Made by a program: the position numbers and the translations under genes. Shown in pieces: positions 9,048 through 17,597 of a stretch of DNA of 36,645 nucleotides. Positions within the stretch are counted from its first letter, which is position 1. Each line of letters opens with the position of its first letter. Below the pieces are notes generated by a model. It saw only the letters and a program-made list of their open reading frames with translations, had not been told where the DNA came from and did no database searches. Source of the stretch: Gammaproteobacteria bacterium (GTDB lineage Bacteria; Pseudomonadota; Gammaproteobacteria; DSM-16500); contig JAJPJH010000103.1 in NCBI GenBank assembly GCA_021324335.1, positions 1-36,645 on the forward strand, given 5' to 3'.

Positions 9048-9367
9048 GCGAACCCTAGAAATAAAGCTAATGCTCGATTGACAACGACCATTGTTTCATC
9101 ATTCAGTTTACCAAATGGTTTGCTTAACTTGTTGCGAGGAACGGTATGGGCTTTGTCTATCATGATTTGTGAATGGGATCGAAGACCATTTTCTTTGGTG
9201 GGTTCAATCGTGATTCGAAAGAGAGGCGTGTCACGCAGTTCGCTTGTAATAGGTAATACCGTTATAGAGGGATGGGTATCAAATAAATCGGATTGAATAA
9301 TTAAAGCGGGACGTGGTTTTCCGTAATGATCAGGTAATGAAACTGTTATTAAATCACCCCGTTTCAT
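9044..9367 (-). CDS. MazF/PemK-family endoribonuclease toxin
   Basis: Toxin of a type II toxin-antitoxin pair; the family cuts mRNA at short sequence motifs. MKRGDLITVSL, GKPRPALIIQSD, SITVLPITSEL, SHSQIMIDKAHTV and LSKPFGKLND follow the PemK-like barrel from start to end, with the catalytic Arg in the GKPRP loop and the conserved Ser/Thr in LPITS. The start is set at 9367, where ATGA overlaps the antitoxin stop; an upstream in-frame ATG at 9373 would add MG. Length 107 is typical. It is co-transcribed behind its antitoxin and runs tail-to-tail into pilQ. Confidence 0.85.
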   Translation of the reverse strand: MKRGDLITVSLPDHYGKPRPALIIQSDLFDTHPSITVLPITSELRDTPLFRITIEPTKENGLRSHSQIMIDKAHTVPRNKLSKPFGKLNDETMVVVNRALALFLGFA

Positions 9368-9576
9368 ACCCATCCCTTATCATCTGATACAAGTGAAATC
9401 CATTTTAAAATTTCCCGTTCTTCAGGATCTTTCTGAATTAATTTTGATTGTCGATGGCATTCTTTTGAAAAGCCCTTTTTGCGGGTATCAGGTACCCATA
9501 TTTGAAGAGGCCTTAACCCCGCTGCTCGTAGTGAATCCCGATATTTTTGCACACGCTTGGCTGTATTAGAGGGCAT
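9364..9576 (-). CDS. MazE-family (DUF3018-type) antitoxin
   Basis: Small basic partner of the toxin. The 70-residue frame from 9576 begins MPSNTAKRVQKYRDSLRAAG, a ribbon-helix-helix-like DNA-binding start, followed by LRPLQIWVPDTRK, which is typical of antitoxins paired with this MazF subgroup; the acidic C-terminus (DPEEREILKW) would wrap the toxin. An open frame continues upstream to 9732, but that extension is hydrophobic and unlike the family, so the inner ATG is preferred. The pair probably represses its own promoter, which would lie in 9577-9717 divergent from aroK. Confidence 0.75.
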   Translation of the reverse strand: MPSNTAKRVQKYRDSLRAAGLRPLQIWVPDTRKKGFSKECHRQSKLIQKDPEEREILKWISLVSDDKGWV

Positions 9577-9717
9577 AAAAATCTCGTTTATTTGTGTTAC
9601 ATGTAACATTATAGAAGAGATTCTTTTATCTTTCAAGTATCTTTCAAATGGTAAGACTAGCAGATAGCTAATTATTAGAGGTAAAATTAGCACGCTTTCC
9701 ATTCGTATATAGACGAT

Positions 9718-10239
9718 ATGAAAAAAGGCCAAAATAACATTTTCTTAGTAGGACCCATGGGTGCTGGTAAAACCAGCGTAGGCCGGTTTTTAGCTGCGCA
9801 ATTAGATAAAGCATTTTATGATTCTGACGAAGAATTAGAAAAAAAACTCGGGGTCAGTTTGACGTGGGTGTTTGACTTAGAAGGTATGGCAGGATTTCGT
9901 CAACGTGAGAAAGATATGATTGACGAGTTGAGCCAATTAAATAACATTGTCTTATCCACAGGCGGCGGGTGTGTGGAAACACCCGCTGTACGTGAGATGT
10001 TACATCAGCGCGGGGTGGTGGTTTATATGGAAGTTGCTTTAGAGACGCAGCTTTCGCGTTTAAAGCGCGATAAAAAGCGACCGTTGTTGCAGGGAGAAAA
10101 CCCGCAAGAAGTCCTGATACGTTTATGGGAAGAGCGAGAGCCTTTCTATGAACAAATTGCAGATTTGATTATTGTGACGGATCATCGTTCCATTCGAGAT
10201 GTGTGTGAGGATATTTTGAAATGGTTAGGGAGGAAATAA
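9718..10239 (+). CDS. aroK: Shikimate kinase
   Basis: Phosphorylates shikimate with ATP, step five of chorismate synthesis, in the cytoplasm. Walker A GPMGAGKTSVG is at residues 12-22, DSDEELEKK carries the shikimate-binding Asp, FRQREKDMI the Arg/Glu contact, and LSTGGGCVE the GGG shikimate loop. RDKKRPLLQ is the lid with its Arg. Length 173 equals E. coli AroK. No clear Shine-Dalgarno precedes the ATG. In many gammaproteobacteria aroK follows pilQ directly and is followed by aroB; here a toxin-antitoxin pair separates it from pilQ, and aroB does not follow. Its stop shares one base with a potential ATG of the next gene. Confidence 0.95.
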   Translation: MKKGQNNIFLVGPMGAGKTSVGRFLAAQLDKAFYDSDEELEKKLGVSLTWVFDLEGMAGFRQREKDMIDELSQLNNIVLSTGGGCVETPAVREMLHQRGVVVYMEVALETQLSRLKRDKKRPLLQGENPQEVLIRLWEEREPFYEQIADLIIVTDHRSIRDVCEDILKWLGRK

Positions 10240-10254
10240 TGTTAACTAAAAAGA

Positions 10255-10263
10255 TTTTTTTTT
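10255..10263 (+). repeat. T9 homopolymer at the start of the secreted protein gene
   Basis: GGGAGG (10228-10233) and ATG (10239) are well placed to start the next protein, but with nine T the frame ends at TGA 10263-10265 after eight codons. With ten T the frame runs on into the signal peptide. The tract may be phase-variable, slip during transcription, or be miscounted in the assembly. Confidence 0.7.
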
Positions 10264-11593
10264 GATTTTTATCTTTATCTATTGCTTGTTACTATCCACA
10301 AAAATTTTTGCTTTTGGTCAAGATCTTTGTTTTAGCACTACCCCAGATGTCCCTATTTATAATTGCATTAATATTCCAACGGAATGTCGCACTGATCGAT
10401 TATCTTTTGAAGAATTACAACGCTGTAAAGAATTAGCTTTAAATGAGGCATTGACTGTCATGTTTGGTTCGTCGCCTGTTAATGGGGGTCGTAGTATGGT
10501 GCATACAGATGCCACCTATTATTTAGCTCAACTGATTGGATTTACACCAGCAGAAGCTTACCAAATTGCCATCTATGATGAAGCAGCCGATACGGGGCAA
10601 TATAATGCATTCGATCAAGAAGGTAAGCCGCTATTAACAGCTGAAGAAATACAAAATTGCTCGGTAAATAGAAGTGCTAATAAAAAATGTTTATTGATTA
10701 CGCCTATGCTAAGCGGTATAGCAAAATTTAATAATAATAGTGGTGGGATGTTGCTACATTTGCCAGCGCGATATGCAGATCAACCGACACCGCCTCAATA
10801 CTATCCAACAGATTATTTAGCCACACCACGGTTAGATAAATATATTGCCAATTTAAAAGATTGGGCATTTGGAAAATATCCTTATGCTTGCGTAGGCGGT
10901 GTCACTAATCAGTGGCATCAATGTGTGGTGAGTACCCCCTTTCATCCTGCCGTTATCCATGGCTATATTCCTTTCCTCGCCACCGATGTGGCGCAGCCTG
11001 TAAAGTTAAATGCTGTGTTAGGGGAGCAAATCATCAATGAAGGAAATAAAGATGGGACGACGCCTACCATCTACTCGAGCCAAATAGCTGCCTATGTTTA
11101 TCCTCACCGTGGGGAATTTGCTAAGTTAGGAATATTTCTGCACGCATTACAAGATCGTTACTCGCATCACCGCTGCAGTGATGTTTCTTATCTCTTGCCT
11201 ACTTCTTATGGCTATGAAGCCTTTTTTAACTGCATCGATTGTGCTCAAGGTATACACATGTTATCGCATGGGTGGGAAGTGGGAACAAAGCAATCGCATG
11301 CTAATTTAATTCAGGAGACAGATCATACCATCGGTCCGGCATTATCGGCGACTTACGATCAATTATTGGAATATGCAGCAACACATGGCATCCCGATTAA
11401 GAGAAATCTCAACAAGCAAGATATTTTAAATGAGTTGCTTGTACCACTCAGTATCGAAGATCCTGTGAAGAGACTCAATAGCATGGTGAAATTATTTGAA
11501 GCCAAAGGATTAACACCCCTTCCAGGGCATGGAAATATCCCTGCTATGAGCGATGTAATATTTTCCCTAACTGAGAAAGCGGCAAGGTATTAA
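10262..11593 (+). CDS. Secreted His-rich protein, possible zinc-dependent hydrolase
   Basis: Function not established. The frame starts with TTG at 10262 and a hydrophobic signal-like stretch ending FAFGQDLC; a better start is ATG 10239, one base out of frame across the T9 tract, which would give MLTKKIFFLIFIFIYCLLLS as signal peptide. The mature part is Cys-rich (about 13 Cys), fitting a periplasmic or exported protein with disulfides. HTDATYYLAQLIGFTPAEAY (81-100) followed by DEAADTG, and GIFLHALQDRYSHHRCSD (290-307), resemble the metal-ligand helices of zinc-dependent phospholipase C/DUF6765-like proteins. It is coupled to aroK and overlaps polX tail-to-tail by 50 bases. The hydrolase suggestion rests on motif resemblance only. 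Confidence 0.55.
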   Translation: MIFIFIYCLLLSTKIFAFGQDLCFSTTPDVPIYNCINIPTECRTDRLSFEELQRCKELALNEALTVMFGSSPVNGGRSMVHTDATYYLAQLIGFTPAEAYQIAIYDEAADTGQYNAFDQEGKPLLTAEEIQNCSVNRSANKKCLLITPMLSGIAKFNNNSGGMLLHLPARYADQPTPPQYYPTDYLATPRLDKYIANLKDWAFGKYPYACVGGVTNQWHQCVVSTPFHPAVIHGYIPFLATDVAQPVKLNAVLGEQIINEGNKDGTTPTIYSSQIAAYVYPHRGEFAKLGIFLHALQDRYSHHRCSDVSYLLPTSYGYEAFFNCIDCAQGIHMLSHGWEVGTKQSHANLIQETDHTIGPALSATYDQLLEYAATHGIPIKRNLNKQDILNELLVPLSIEDPVKRLNSMVKLFEAKGLTPLPGHGNIPAMSDVIFSLTEKAARY

Positions 11594-13265
11594 TCACATC
11601 GGGTTTCTCTATCCAACCACGGCGTGCTTGATACACGCCGTATGCCATGTAAGCGAATTGTGCTCGGCTATGCGCGTCGGTAGAGATAGCTAATTTAACG
11701 CCTTTTTCTTTGGCCATTTTGCTATGAATATCATTTAAATCTAAGCGTTCTGGTTGGGCGTTCATTTCAAGAATACATCCCCGTTCCTTAGCAGCCATCA
11801 TAATGCGCTCCATCTCCACTAGATACGGTGGGCGCTGATTAATTAATCGGCCAGTAGGATGAGCCAGGATAGTAAAATAAAGATTATCCATGGCACGGAT
11901 AGTGCGTTCAGTTTGTTTTTTGGGGGATAAGTTAAATTTTGAATGGATAGAGCAAACAGTTAAATCTAATTCTTTTAATATGTCATCCGGCAAATCGAGC
12001 GAGCCGTCTTCTAATATGTCCACTTCTATTGATTTCAGCACGACTAATTTTTTGAGTTTCTTATTGATTCTATCAATAGCTTTTATCTGTTTGATTAAAG
12101 CCTTTTTATCTAGTCCATGTACCATTGCTAAATGAGAAGAATGATCGGTAATAGCAATATATTCATAACCTAACTCTTCCGCTGCTTTTGCCATCGCTTC
12201 TAAACTCGAATCGCCATCGGTCGCCTTGGTATGGCAATGTAAATCACCGCGAATGTCGCTGAGTGTGATGAGGTTAGGTAAAGCATGATTTTTTGCTGCT
12301 TCAATTTCGCCACGATCTTCGCGTAACTCAGGATCTATATAAGGCAAATTAATTTGTTTATACACATCGGCTTCTGTTTTGCCAGCGACATACTTGTTTC
12401 TTTTGTAAATGCCATATTCATTAATTTTTAATTTTTTTTGTACCCCGATTCGACGAATGGCAATATTATGAGCTTTTGATCCCGTAAAATAGACTAATGC
12501 TGCCCCATAGCTTTTTTCAGGTACAACGCGTAAATCTACTTGAATACCTGAATGTAAATGAACAGTTGAGCGTGTTGTTCCGCGTGAGAGAACTTTGCCA
12601 ATCTCATCAAAACCTAAAAAATAGTCAATGATTTTTTCACTATTTTTCCCCGTTGCTAAAAAATCGAGATCCCCCACTGTATCTTTTCGTCGGCGAAAAC
12701 TACCCGCACATTCAACCTGTTTAATTTCTTTATGGTGTTTAAGATAATTAAGCAAGGAATTAACGATAGGAAAGGCGTCAGCTAATTTCATGCGTTTGGC
12801 ATACTGGGTGCGATGCAAAATACCTTGTAAAATATTCTGTTCTGTCTTTTCACCAAAACCGCGTAATTTTCGCAAACGGCCTTTTTCAATGGCTGTTTTT
12901 AAATCGTCTGCATTCGTAATCTTTAATTTTTTATAAAGGAGTTGTACACGCTTAGGCCCCAAGCCTTCGATTTTCATCAGTTCACTTAATACGGCTGGGA
13001 TACGGGCTTCAACTTGTTTTAATAGGGGTAAATTCTTGGTTTTGACAATCGTGGCAATTTTTTCTGCTAAATCTTTGCCGACACCTGGTAATTCCGTTAA
13101 ATCTTCTCCTTCTGCTAGCATGTCCGCTATGTTTTTAGTCAATCCCCCAATAATTCGCGCGACATTACGATAAGCCCGTACCCGAAAGGGATTCGCTCCT
13201 TCTATTTCTAATAGATTGGCCAGATGGTTAAATTTTTCCGCAATTTCTGCATTGTGAACAGTCAT
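11544..13265 (-). CDS. polX: PolX: family X DNA polymerase with PHP exonuclease domain
   Basis: Gap-filling repair polymerase with a 3'-5' exonuclease/AP endonuclease PHP domain. The N-terminal 8-kDa-like region has helix-hairpin-helix motifs (LTELPGVGKDLAEKI, MKIEGLGPKRVQLL, LRKLRGFGEKTEQNI). The palm has AGSFRRRKDTVGDLDFLAT with the two metal Asp residues and, later, VDLRVV with the third, then YFTGSKAHN. The PHP domain begins at about residue 339: GDLHCHTKATDGD, AITDHSSHL, SIEVDIL, SIHSKF, ILAHPTGR and ISTDAHS supply the metal ligands. Length 573 is normal. Its final 50 bases lie under the secreted protein gene on the other strand. Reads away from tRNA-Gly. Confidence 0.92.
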   Translation of the reverse strand: MTVHNAEIAEKFNHLANLLEIEGANPFRVRAYRNVARIIGGLTKNIADMLAEGEDLTELPGVGKDLAEKIATIVKTKNLPLLKQVEARIPAVLSELMKIEGLGPKRVQLLYKKLKITNADDLKTAIEKGRLRKLRGFGEKTEQNILQGILHRTQYAKRMKLADAFPIVNSLLNYLKHHKEIKQVECAGSFRRRKDTVGDLDFLATGKNSEKIIDYFLGFDEIGKVLSRGTTRSTVHLHSGIQVDLRVVPEKSYGAALVYFTGSKAHNIAIRRIGVQKKLKINEYGIYKRNKYVAGKTEADVYKQINLPYIDPELREDRGEIEAAKNHALPNLITLSDIRGDLHCHTKATDGDSSLEAMAKAAEELGYEYIAITDHSSHLAMVHGLDKKALIKQIKAIDRINKKLKKLVVLKSIEVDILEDGSLDLPDDILKELDLTVCSIHSKFNLSPKKQTERTIRAMDNLYFTILAHPTGRLINQRPPYLVEMERIMMAAKERGCILEMNAQPERLDLNDIHSKMAKEKGVKLAISTDAHSRAQFAYMAYGVYQARRGWIEKPDVINTLPLSQLGKILHRS

Positions 13266-13319
13266 AGGCGGGTTATCCTTTACATTGGATCATGACTATT
13301 ATATAAAACTTCACACCAC

Positions 13320-13390
13320 GCGGGTGTAGTTCAATGGTAGAACGGGAGCTTCCCAAGCTCTTAACGTGGGTTCGATTCCCATCACCCGCT
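13320..13390 (+). tRNA. tRNA-Gly (anticodon CCC)
   Basis: The acceptor stem GCGGGTG (13320-13326) pairs with CACCCGC (13383-13389), with discriminator T. The D arm is GTTCAATGGTAGAAC, the anticodon stem GGAGC/GCTCT encloses TTCCCAA with anticodon CCC, and the T arm contains GGTTCGATTCC. It closely resembles E. coli glyU. The CCA end is not encoded, as TTT follows. Confidence 0.96.
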
Positions 13391-13410
13391 TTTATGTCCG
13401 GAGAGCTAGG

Positions 13411-14241
13411 ATGCTAAAGATATTAAACAGCTTAGTGGTTGCGATAGGAGTGTTAGGCTATAGCTGTTCTCTGTATGCTGCGGCGGATGAGGCTGCGGTC
13501 AAAGTCAAATGGGGATATATAGGCAATACGGACCCTGAGCGTTGGGGGCAATTAGATCCTGATTTTGCCATCTGTGCCCGGGGCAAAACCCAATCGCCAA
13601 TCAACATTAATAAAAAAGTCATTAAAGCAGATAATCAGCTTTCTATTCACTACCAAGCTGCTCCCATGACGATTCTGGAAGATGGCCCCACTCATTTAAC
13701 CATTGGTACTAACCAATTAGTTGTTAATACAGGCCATAGCATTCAATTGAATTTTCCTACTTACCATCCCTCTGAAGTCCTCACCTTTGCCGGTAATCGT
13801 TATCATTTGATTCAACTCCATTTCCATTCACCCAGTGAACATACGTGGCATAATCAAGCTTTTCCGCTCGAGGTGCATTTTGTCCACCAAAATGAGTCTG
13901 GCGGTTTGCTTGTGATAGGGGTGTTTGTAAAAGGCGGGGAAGCTACTCTTGCGATACAAAAAATCATCGAGCATTTACCAGCGGATAAGGGAGTGGCGCA
14001 TACTGTTCAAGAGCAAATCAATCCCGCTGATTTATTACCTGTTAAACAAGATTACTATGCTTACAATGGTTCACTGACCACTCCGCCTTGTACGGAAGGC
14101 GTGCAATGGATTGTGATGGCTGAACCTATTATGGCTTCCTATGTACAAATCGCACAATTACGTAAGGCAGCTGGCGGTGTGAATGCACGACCCGTGCAGC
14201 CATTAAATAAACGTAAAGTGTTTTATGCGCAGCCTTCCTAA
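13411..14241 (+). CDS. Periplasmic alpha-carbonic anhydrase
   Basis: Zinc enzyme that interconverts CO2 and bicarbonate. A signal peptide runs to about residue 24 (LGYSCSLYAA). WGYIGNTDPERWGQL, then QSPINI (substrate-side motif), LIQLHFHSPSEH (two zinc His and the SEH gate) and LEVHFVH (third zinc His) match the alpha class, as does YNGSLTTPPCTEGVQWIV near the C-terminus; the two Cys (in FAICARG and PPCTEG) would form the conserved disulfide. The chosen ATG has GGAG at 13400-13403; the frame is open upstream through the tRNA, which is not coding. Probably transcribed alone. Length 276. Confidence 0.92.
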   Translation: MLKILNSLVVAIGVLGYSCSLYAAADEAAVKVKWGYIGNTDPERWGQLDPDFAICARGKTQSPININKKVIKADNQLSIHYQAAPMTILEDGPTHLTIGTNQLVVNTGHSIQLNFPTYHPSEVLTFAGNRYHLIQLHFHSPSEHTWHNQAFPLEVHFVHQNESGGLLVIGVFVKGGEATLAIQKIIEHLPADKGVAHTVQEQINPADLLPVKQDYYAYNGSLTTPPCTEGVQWIVMAEPIMASYVQIAQLRKAAGGVNARPVQPLNKRKVFYAQPS

Positions 14242-14330
14242 CTTTCCAATCTGATAATGAGGGCTTGACTCTACCATCAAACAGAATTTTAATAAGGGTC
14301 CGTAGAAACCAGTTGTGATCAGCTCAAATC

Positions 14331-15098
14331 ATGCGAATTATCACCATCAATTTAAACGGCATTCGTTCTGCCGCGCGTAAAGGTTTTTTTGAGTGGATAA
14401 AAAACCAGCATGCAGATGTCATTTGTGTACAAGAATTAAAAGCACAAGATGCCGATTTGCAACATCCTTCCCTCGCATTAGAAGGGTATCATGCCTATTT
14501 TCATTGTGCTGAAAAGAAAGGCTATAGCGGCGTGGGTATTTATTCACGTCATGAAGCGAAACAAGTTGTTAGGGGGTTGGGTTTTGACGCTGCAGATCAA
14601 GAAGGGCGGTATGTAGCGATTGATTTAGGCCGTGTTTGGGTGGCGTCTCTTTATTTGCCGTCAGGCACAGCAGGAGACCATCGGCAAGCTGTCAAATATG
14701 ATTTCCTAGCACGCTATGCCTCTCATCTCAAACAGCTTAACCACGAATGGATTATTAGCGGTGATTGGAATATTGCTCACAAAAATATAGACTTAAAAAA
14801 TTGGCGTGCTAACCAAACCCATTCAGGTTTTTTACCAGACGAACGGGCTTGGATGGACACCTTGTTTGACGAAATGGGATTTATTGATGCGTTTCGTCTA
14901 ATTAATCAAGAACCTGAGCAATACACATGGTGGTCTAATCGCGGCCGCGCGTGGGAGAAGAATGTTGGGTGGAGAATTGATTATCAGGTTATTACCCCGG
15001 GACTAAAGCCTACAGTAAAATCAGCATCTATTTACAAAGATCAACGCTTTTCCGACCATGCTCCTCTCGTAGTAGAATATGATATGATCGTTTCCTGA
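14331..15098 (+). CDS. xthA: Exodeoxyribonuclease III (AP endonuclease)
   Basis: Cuts DNA 5' to abasic sites and removes 3' blocking groups in base-excision repair. ITINLNGIRSAARKGFFEWI and VICVQELKAQ hold the metal Asn and Glu, SGVGIYSRH and YLPSG the phosphate contacts, IISGDWNIAHKNIDLKNW the Asp/Asn pair, YTWWSNRG the DNA-binding loop, WRIDYQVIT and FSDHAPLVVEY the terminal Asp-His catalytic pair. At 255 residues it is standard for the ExoIII family. The 89-base gap after the carbonic anhydrase gene should hold its promoter; no strong Shine-Dalgarno is visible. Confidence 0.93.
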   Translation: MRIITINLNGIRSAARKGFFEWIKNQHADVICVQELKAQDADLQHPSLALEGYHAYFHCAEKKGYSGVGIYSRHEAKQVVRGLGFDAADQEGRYVAIDLGRVWVASLYLPSGTAGDHRQAVKYDFLARYASHLKQLNHEWIISGDWNIAHKNIDLKNWRANQTHSGFLPDERAWMDTLFDEMGFIDAFRLINQEPEQYTWWSNRGRAWEKNVGWRIDYQVITPGLKPTVKSASIYKDQRFSDHAPLVVEYDMIVS

Positions 15099-15177
15099 CC
15101 ATAAAAAAACCAGATTAAGGCTTTTTTAAGCTGAGATTCACTACAATAAAAGTATGAAGGCAAAAAGAGGAAGCGCC

Positions 15178-15735
15178 ATGACTAGGATTATTGAAATTAA
15201 CGCAATGGAACCCGCCGATCTTAAAGCTAAACTTATCCCCGTATTGGAAGCAGCAAAGCGAGATTTGGGAAATGATCCTCATCTCTCGGATGTGATTATT
15301 TTGTATACAATGAGCCGGGGCTATGAGGCTGGTATACGAATTGAGCATAATGCAGAGGGAGAATTTAGCATTCGGCATGCTGCCAGATATGGCATTATAA
15401 AGGCAGCCAAGGAGGCGGTTGATACCGTTTTTCCTAAAACGCATTTTCAAGATTATGCTAAATTATTGGTACCTCAGAAGGTAAAAGCAAGTCTTTCTCC
15501 GTATACCATTCAAGCACCTATAGAACCTCTAGATGTGGTGGCTATTTTAAACGCTGACAGTGAGTGGGAACGGAAAGCAGTACCGACCCAAGTGGTTCCA
15601 TCTGAAGAGCTGCCGGCGGTAGAAGGGTTAAAAGAGTTTGGGCTCTTTGCCAATCGGTCATCAAAACACCCCTCTTCCAAATTGGAGGAAGAATCAACAC
15701 ATCAGCCTACTACGGAAGCCAGCCATAAACGGTAG
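15178..15735 (+). CDS. Hypothetical protein, 185 residues
   Basis: I do not recognise this family. The ATG at 15178 has AGAGGA at 15166-15171; an upstream in-frame ATG (15154) lacks a ribosome site. Residues 1-105 look like a compact alpha/beta domain (ITRIIEINAMEPADLKAKL style helix, then DVIILYTMSRGYEAGIRIEH, IIKAAKEAVDTVFPKTHFQD). Residues 150-185 are Ser/Thr/Glu/His-rich and probably disordered. No signal peptide, membrane segment or Cys. It sits 60 bases before the OTU-like gene on the same strand, between core genes xthA and rph, so the two may have arrived together. Confidence 0.6.
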   Translation: MTRIIEINAMEPADLKAKLIPVLEAAKRDLGNDPHLSDVIILYTMSRGYEAGIRIEHNAEGEFSIRHAARYGIIKAAKEAVDTVFPKTHFQDYAKLLVPQKVKASLSPYTIQAPIEPLDVVAILNADSEWERKAVPTQVVPSEELPAVEGLKEFGLFANRSSKHPSSKLEEESTHQPTTEASHKR

Positions 15736-15795
15736 ATCTGACCGGGAAATTGCGTTAAGGTTATATTAATAAAATTCCTATATTATTAACCTACT

Positions 15796-16854
15796 ATGCC
15801 TAATTTAATCGATACTGATAGATTTACTAAAGCCCGGAGAATTCGAATCTCTGAGGTCCTTCTTTACCATGAAGTACCTGTAATTGGCGACCTGAACTGT
15901 GGTCCTTATGCTTTAGCTGCTGGGATTCTTGATCTCATCTTGCGTGACAAGCTTCCTGTATTACGTACCTCGGTTGCAACTTTTAATCGATTTCTTGAGG
16001 CTATTTATAAAAGCTTACCTATCTTAAGACAACGCCGTTACGACAACGGTGAATATGGCGAATTGGCTGAACCGCTAAAAGAATTCATTCGGAAAATTGA
16101 ATTGACACCTGCTATGACATTCGAGTCCTTTCGAGAGTATGTTGCGAGCAAAACGAGCCGAGCAGAAATCGCTGCCATGGTGGTGACGCTAGGGCCCGCT
16201 ATCCGTACCTTAGCGACGGAAATTCATGCGGATAAACTCGTCACTGAAAATGTCGCATCAGAGCAAGAAGTGACAGAAACCATGCAGCAAGCTGTTGATA
16301 AAGTACCCATGCGTCAAGGGTTGCTCGAGGAATTAGGCCGTGATTTCTTTAAAGTCAATGTCGATATTTATGCTGAACGTGCTGGTAGTCTTTATCTTGC
16401 CAGTACTCCAAGCGAAGAAATTCAGCATGCCCCTCATGTAGCGTTAATTAATCGTGGAAGCGGTGAAGGGGATCATTGGAATGTATTGATCCCTGAAGAT
16501 ACTTCTGCCGATGGTGATGCGGGATTAAATGTATTGCCAAGCCCTTTTGCCGTAGAGACGCTAAGCGATTCGAAGTCAGGAGAAGAGTTAGAAGATTACC
16601 TCTTTGGTAAATTATCTCAAGACCAGTCTTTGCAACGTTTATTCGATGAGAAAATGGCAAGTGAATTGCAAACGCTTTATCGCCTTCAGCCAAATGAAAG
16701 TGATGCACAGCTATTTCACCAAGCTCGAGAAAAAGCATTTACTACATTACAGCAAAAATTTGGCTTATTCAGACTGCAGCCTTCTGAATCGCAATCAGCT
16801 GCAGAATCCCATGCTTTGCCAACCCCAACATCTGGTCGAGGGCCGACTGCGTAA
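15796..16854 (+). CDS. Possible OTU-like cysteine protease (effector candidate)
   Basis: Function inferred from two motifs. Residues 30-42 read [13 protein letters not shown], resembling the GDGNCLF..A catalytic loop of OTU-fold deubiquitinases with nucleophile Cys35; residues 214-232 read [19 protein letters not shown], resembling the strand-turn carrying the catalytic His (H227, as HW/YN in OTUs). The roughly 190-residue spacing is in the range of OTU and related papain-like folds. Between them the protein is mostly helical; the last 60 residues are Gln/Ser/Pro-rich. No signal peptide. No Shine-Dalgarno is visible before the ATG, so the start is uncertain. The last 86 bases run antisense over the 3' end of rph. 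In Legionella-type bacteria such proteins are often type IV secretion substrates; that is inference here. Confidence 0.5.
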   Translation: MPNLIDTDRFTKARRIRISEVLLYHEVPVIGDLNCGPYALAAGILDLILRDKLPVLRTSVATFNRFLEAIYKSLPILRQRRYDNGEYGELAEPLKEFIRKIELTPAMTFESFREYVASKTSRAEIAAMVVTLGPAIRTLATEIHADKLVTENVASEQEVTETMQQAVDKVPMRQGLLEELGRDFFKVNVDIYAERAGSLYLASTPSEEIQHAPHVALINRGSGEGDHWNVLIPEDTSADGDAGLNVLPSPFAVETLSDSKSGEELEDYLFGKLSQDQSLQRLFDEKMASELQTLYRLQPNESDAQLFHQAREKAFTTLQQKFGLFRLQPSESQSAAESHALPTPTSGRGPTA

Positions 16855-17479
16855 AGGTTCCCTTTTCGGCGGTTCCTTGCACTTCAATAAAACTGCCTTG
16901 TTCTGTCATGACGACATTCATGTCTGTTTCCGCGTGGGAATCTTCCGAATAATCTAAATCCAAAATAGCTTCACCTTGATAAATACCAACGGAAATAGAG
17001 GCAACCCATTGTTGGAAGGGGTTCCCAGTGATGAGATTTTTACTTTTCATATAGGCAATAGCATCATGCAGTGCGACACAGCCGCCCGTGATGGAAGCTG
17101 TCCGTGTTCCCCCATCTGCCTGAATCACATCACAATCAATAACAATGGTATTTTCCCCCAGCGCTTTTAAATCCACTGCTGCTCGCAATGACCTGGCAAT
17201 GAGCCGTTGAATTTCTTGCGTCCGTCCTGTCTGTTTACCTTTCGCTGCTTCCCGCTGCATACGATCATGGGTGGAACGCGGCAACATGCCGTATTCTGCA
17301 GTCACCCAGCCTTGTCCTGAGTCTTTAAGAAAAGGTGGCACGCCAGACGTCACACTCGCTGTACAAATCACTTTAGTCTCTCCGAATTCGACTAAAACTG
17401 ATCCTTCAGCATGTTTAGTGAACTTTCGGGTGATACGAATAGGGCGTAATTGGTGCGGGCTTCGATTATTTTGACGCAT
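16769..17479 (-). CDS. rph: Ribonuclease PH
   Basis: Phosphorolytic 3'-5' exoribonuclease that trims tRNA precursors. [76 protein letters not shown] (hexamer and phosphate Arg), [22 protein letters not shown] and [21 protein letters not shown] cover the family from end to end. The start [10 protein letters not shown] aligns with E. coli MRPAGRSNNQ; in-frame ATGs at 17494 and 17512 would add 5 or 11 residues, and none has a clear ribosome site. From 17479 the length is 236, about that of E. coli (238). Its 3' end is overlapped by the OTU-like gene. Confidence 0.93.
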   Translation of the reverse strand: MRQNNRSPHQLRPIRITRKFTKHAEGSVLVEFGETKVICTASVTSGVPPFLKDSGQGWVTAEYGMLPRSTHDRMQREAAKGKQTGRTQEIQRLIARSLRAAVDLKALGENTIVIDCDVIQADGGTRTASITGGCVALHDAIAYMKSKNLITGNPFQQWVASISVGIYQGEAILDLDYSEDSHAETDMNVVMTEQGSFIEVQGTAEKGTFTQSALDQMLGLAKHGILQLIAIQKAAV

Positions 17480-17531
17480 GACATTGACACTCATAGAAAA
17501 AAGGAATTTCATTATATGCCCGTCATTGAAC

Positions 17532-17559
17532 TTGTAAAGTGAATAAATGGCCTTATATA
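17532..17559 (+). promoter_or_regulatory. Possible sigma-70 promoter for hslVU-rpiA
   Basis: TTGTAA (17532-17537) and TATATA (17554-17559) are separated by 16 bases, about 40 bases before the hslV start. A heat-shock sigma-32 pair with proper spacing was not found. Confidence 0.35.
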
Positions 17560-17597
17560 CACCTCATAGCAACTTATAAAAATAGGAGACAATTACC

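Noticed and set aside
9577..9732. Longer antitoxin reading from 9732
   Set aside because: The added 52 residues are hydrophobic, cross the aroK start region and do not match antitoxins of this family.
13320..13390. tRNA-Gly as an integration site for a mobile island
   Set aside because: No integrase and no repeat of the tRNA 3' end were found nearby; the flanking genes are polX and a carbonic anhydrase.
15099..15140. Terminator after the exonuclease III gene
   Set aside because: An A run and a T run face each other, but the GC part of the stem is only two pairs, too weak to call.
17513..17597. Sigma-32 heat-shock promoter before hslV
   Set aside because: CTTGTAA (17531-17537) and CCTCATAG (17562-17569) look similar to the elements, but the 24-base spacing is far too long.
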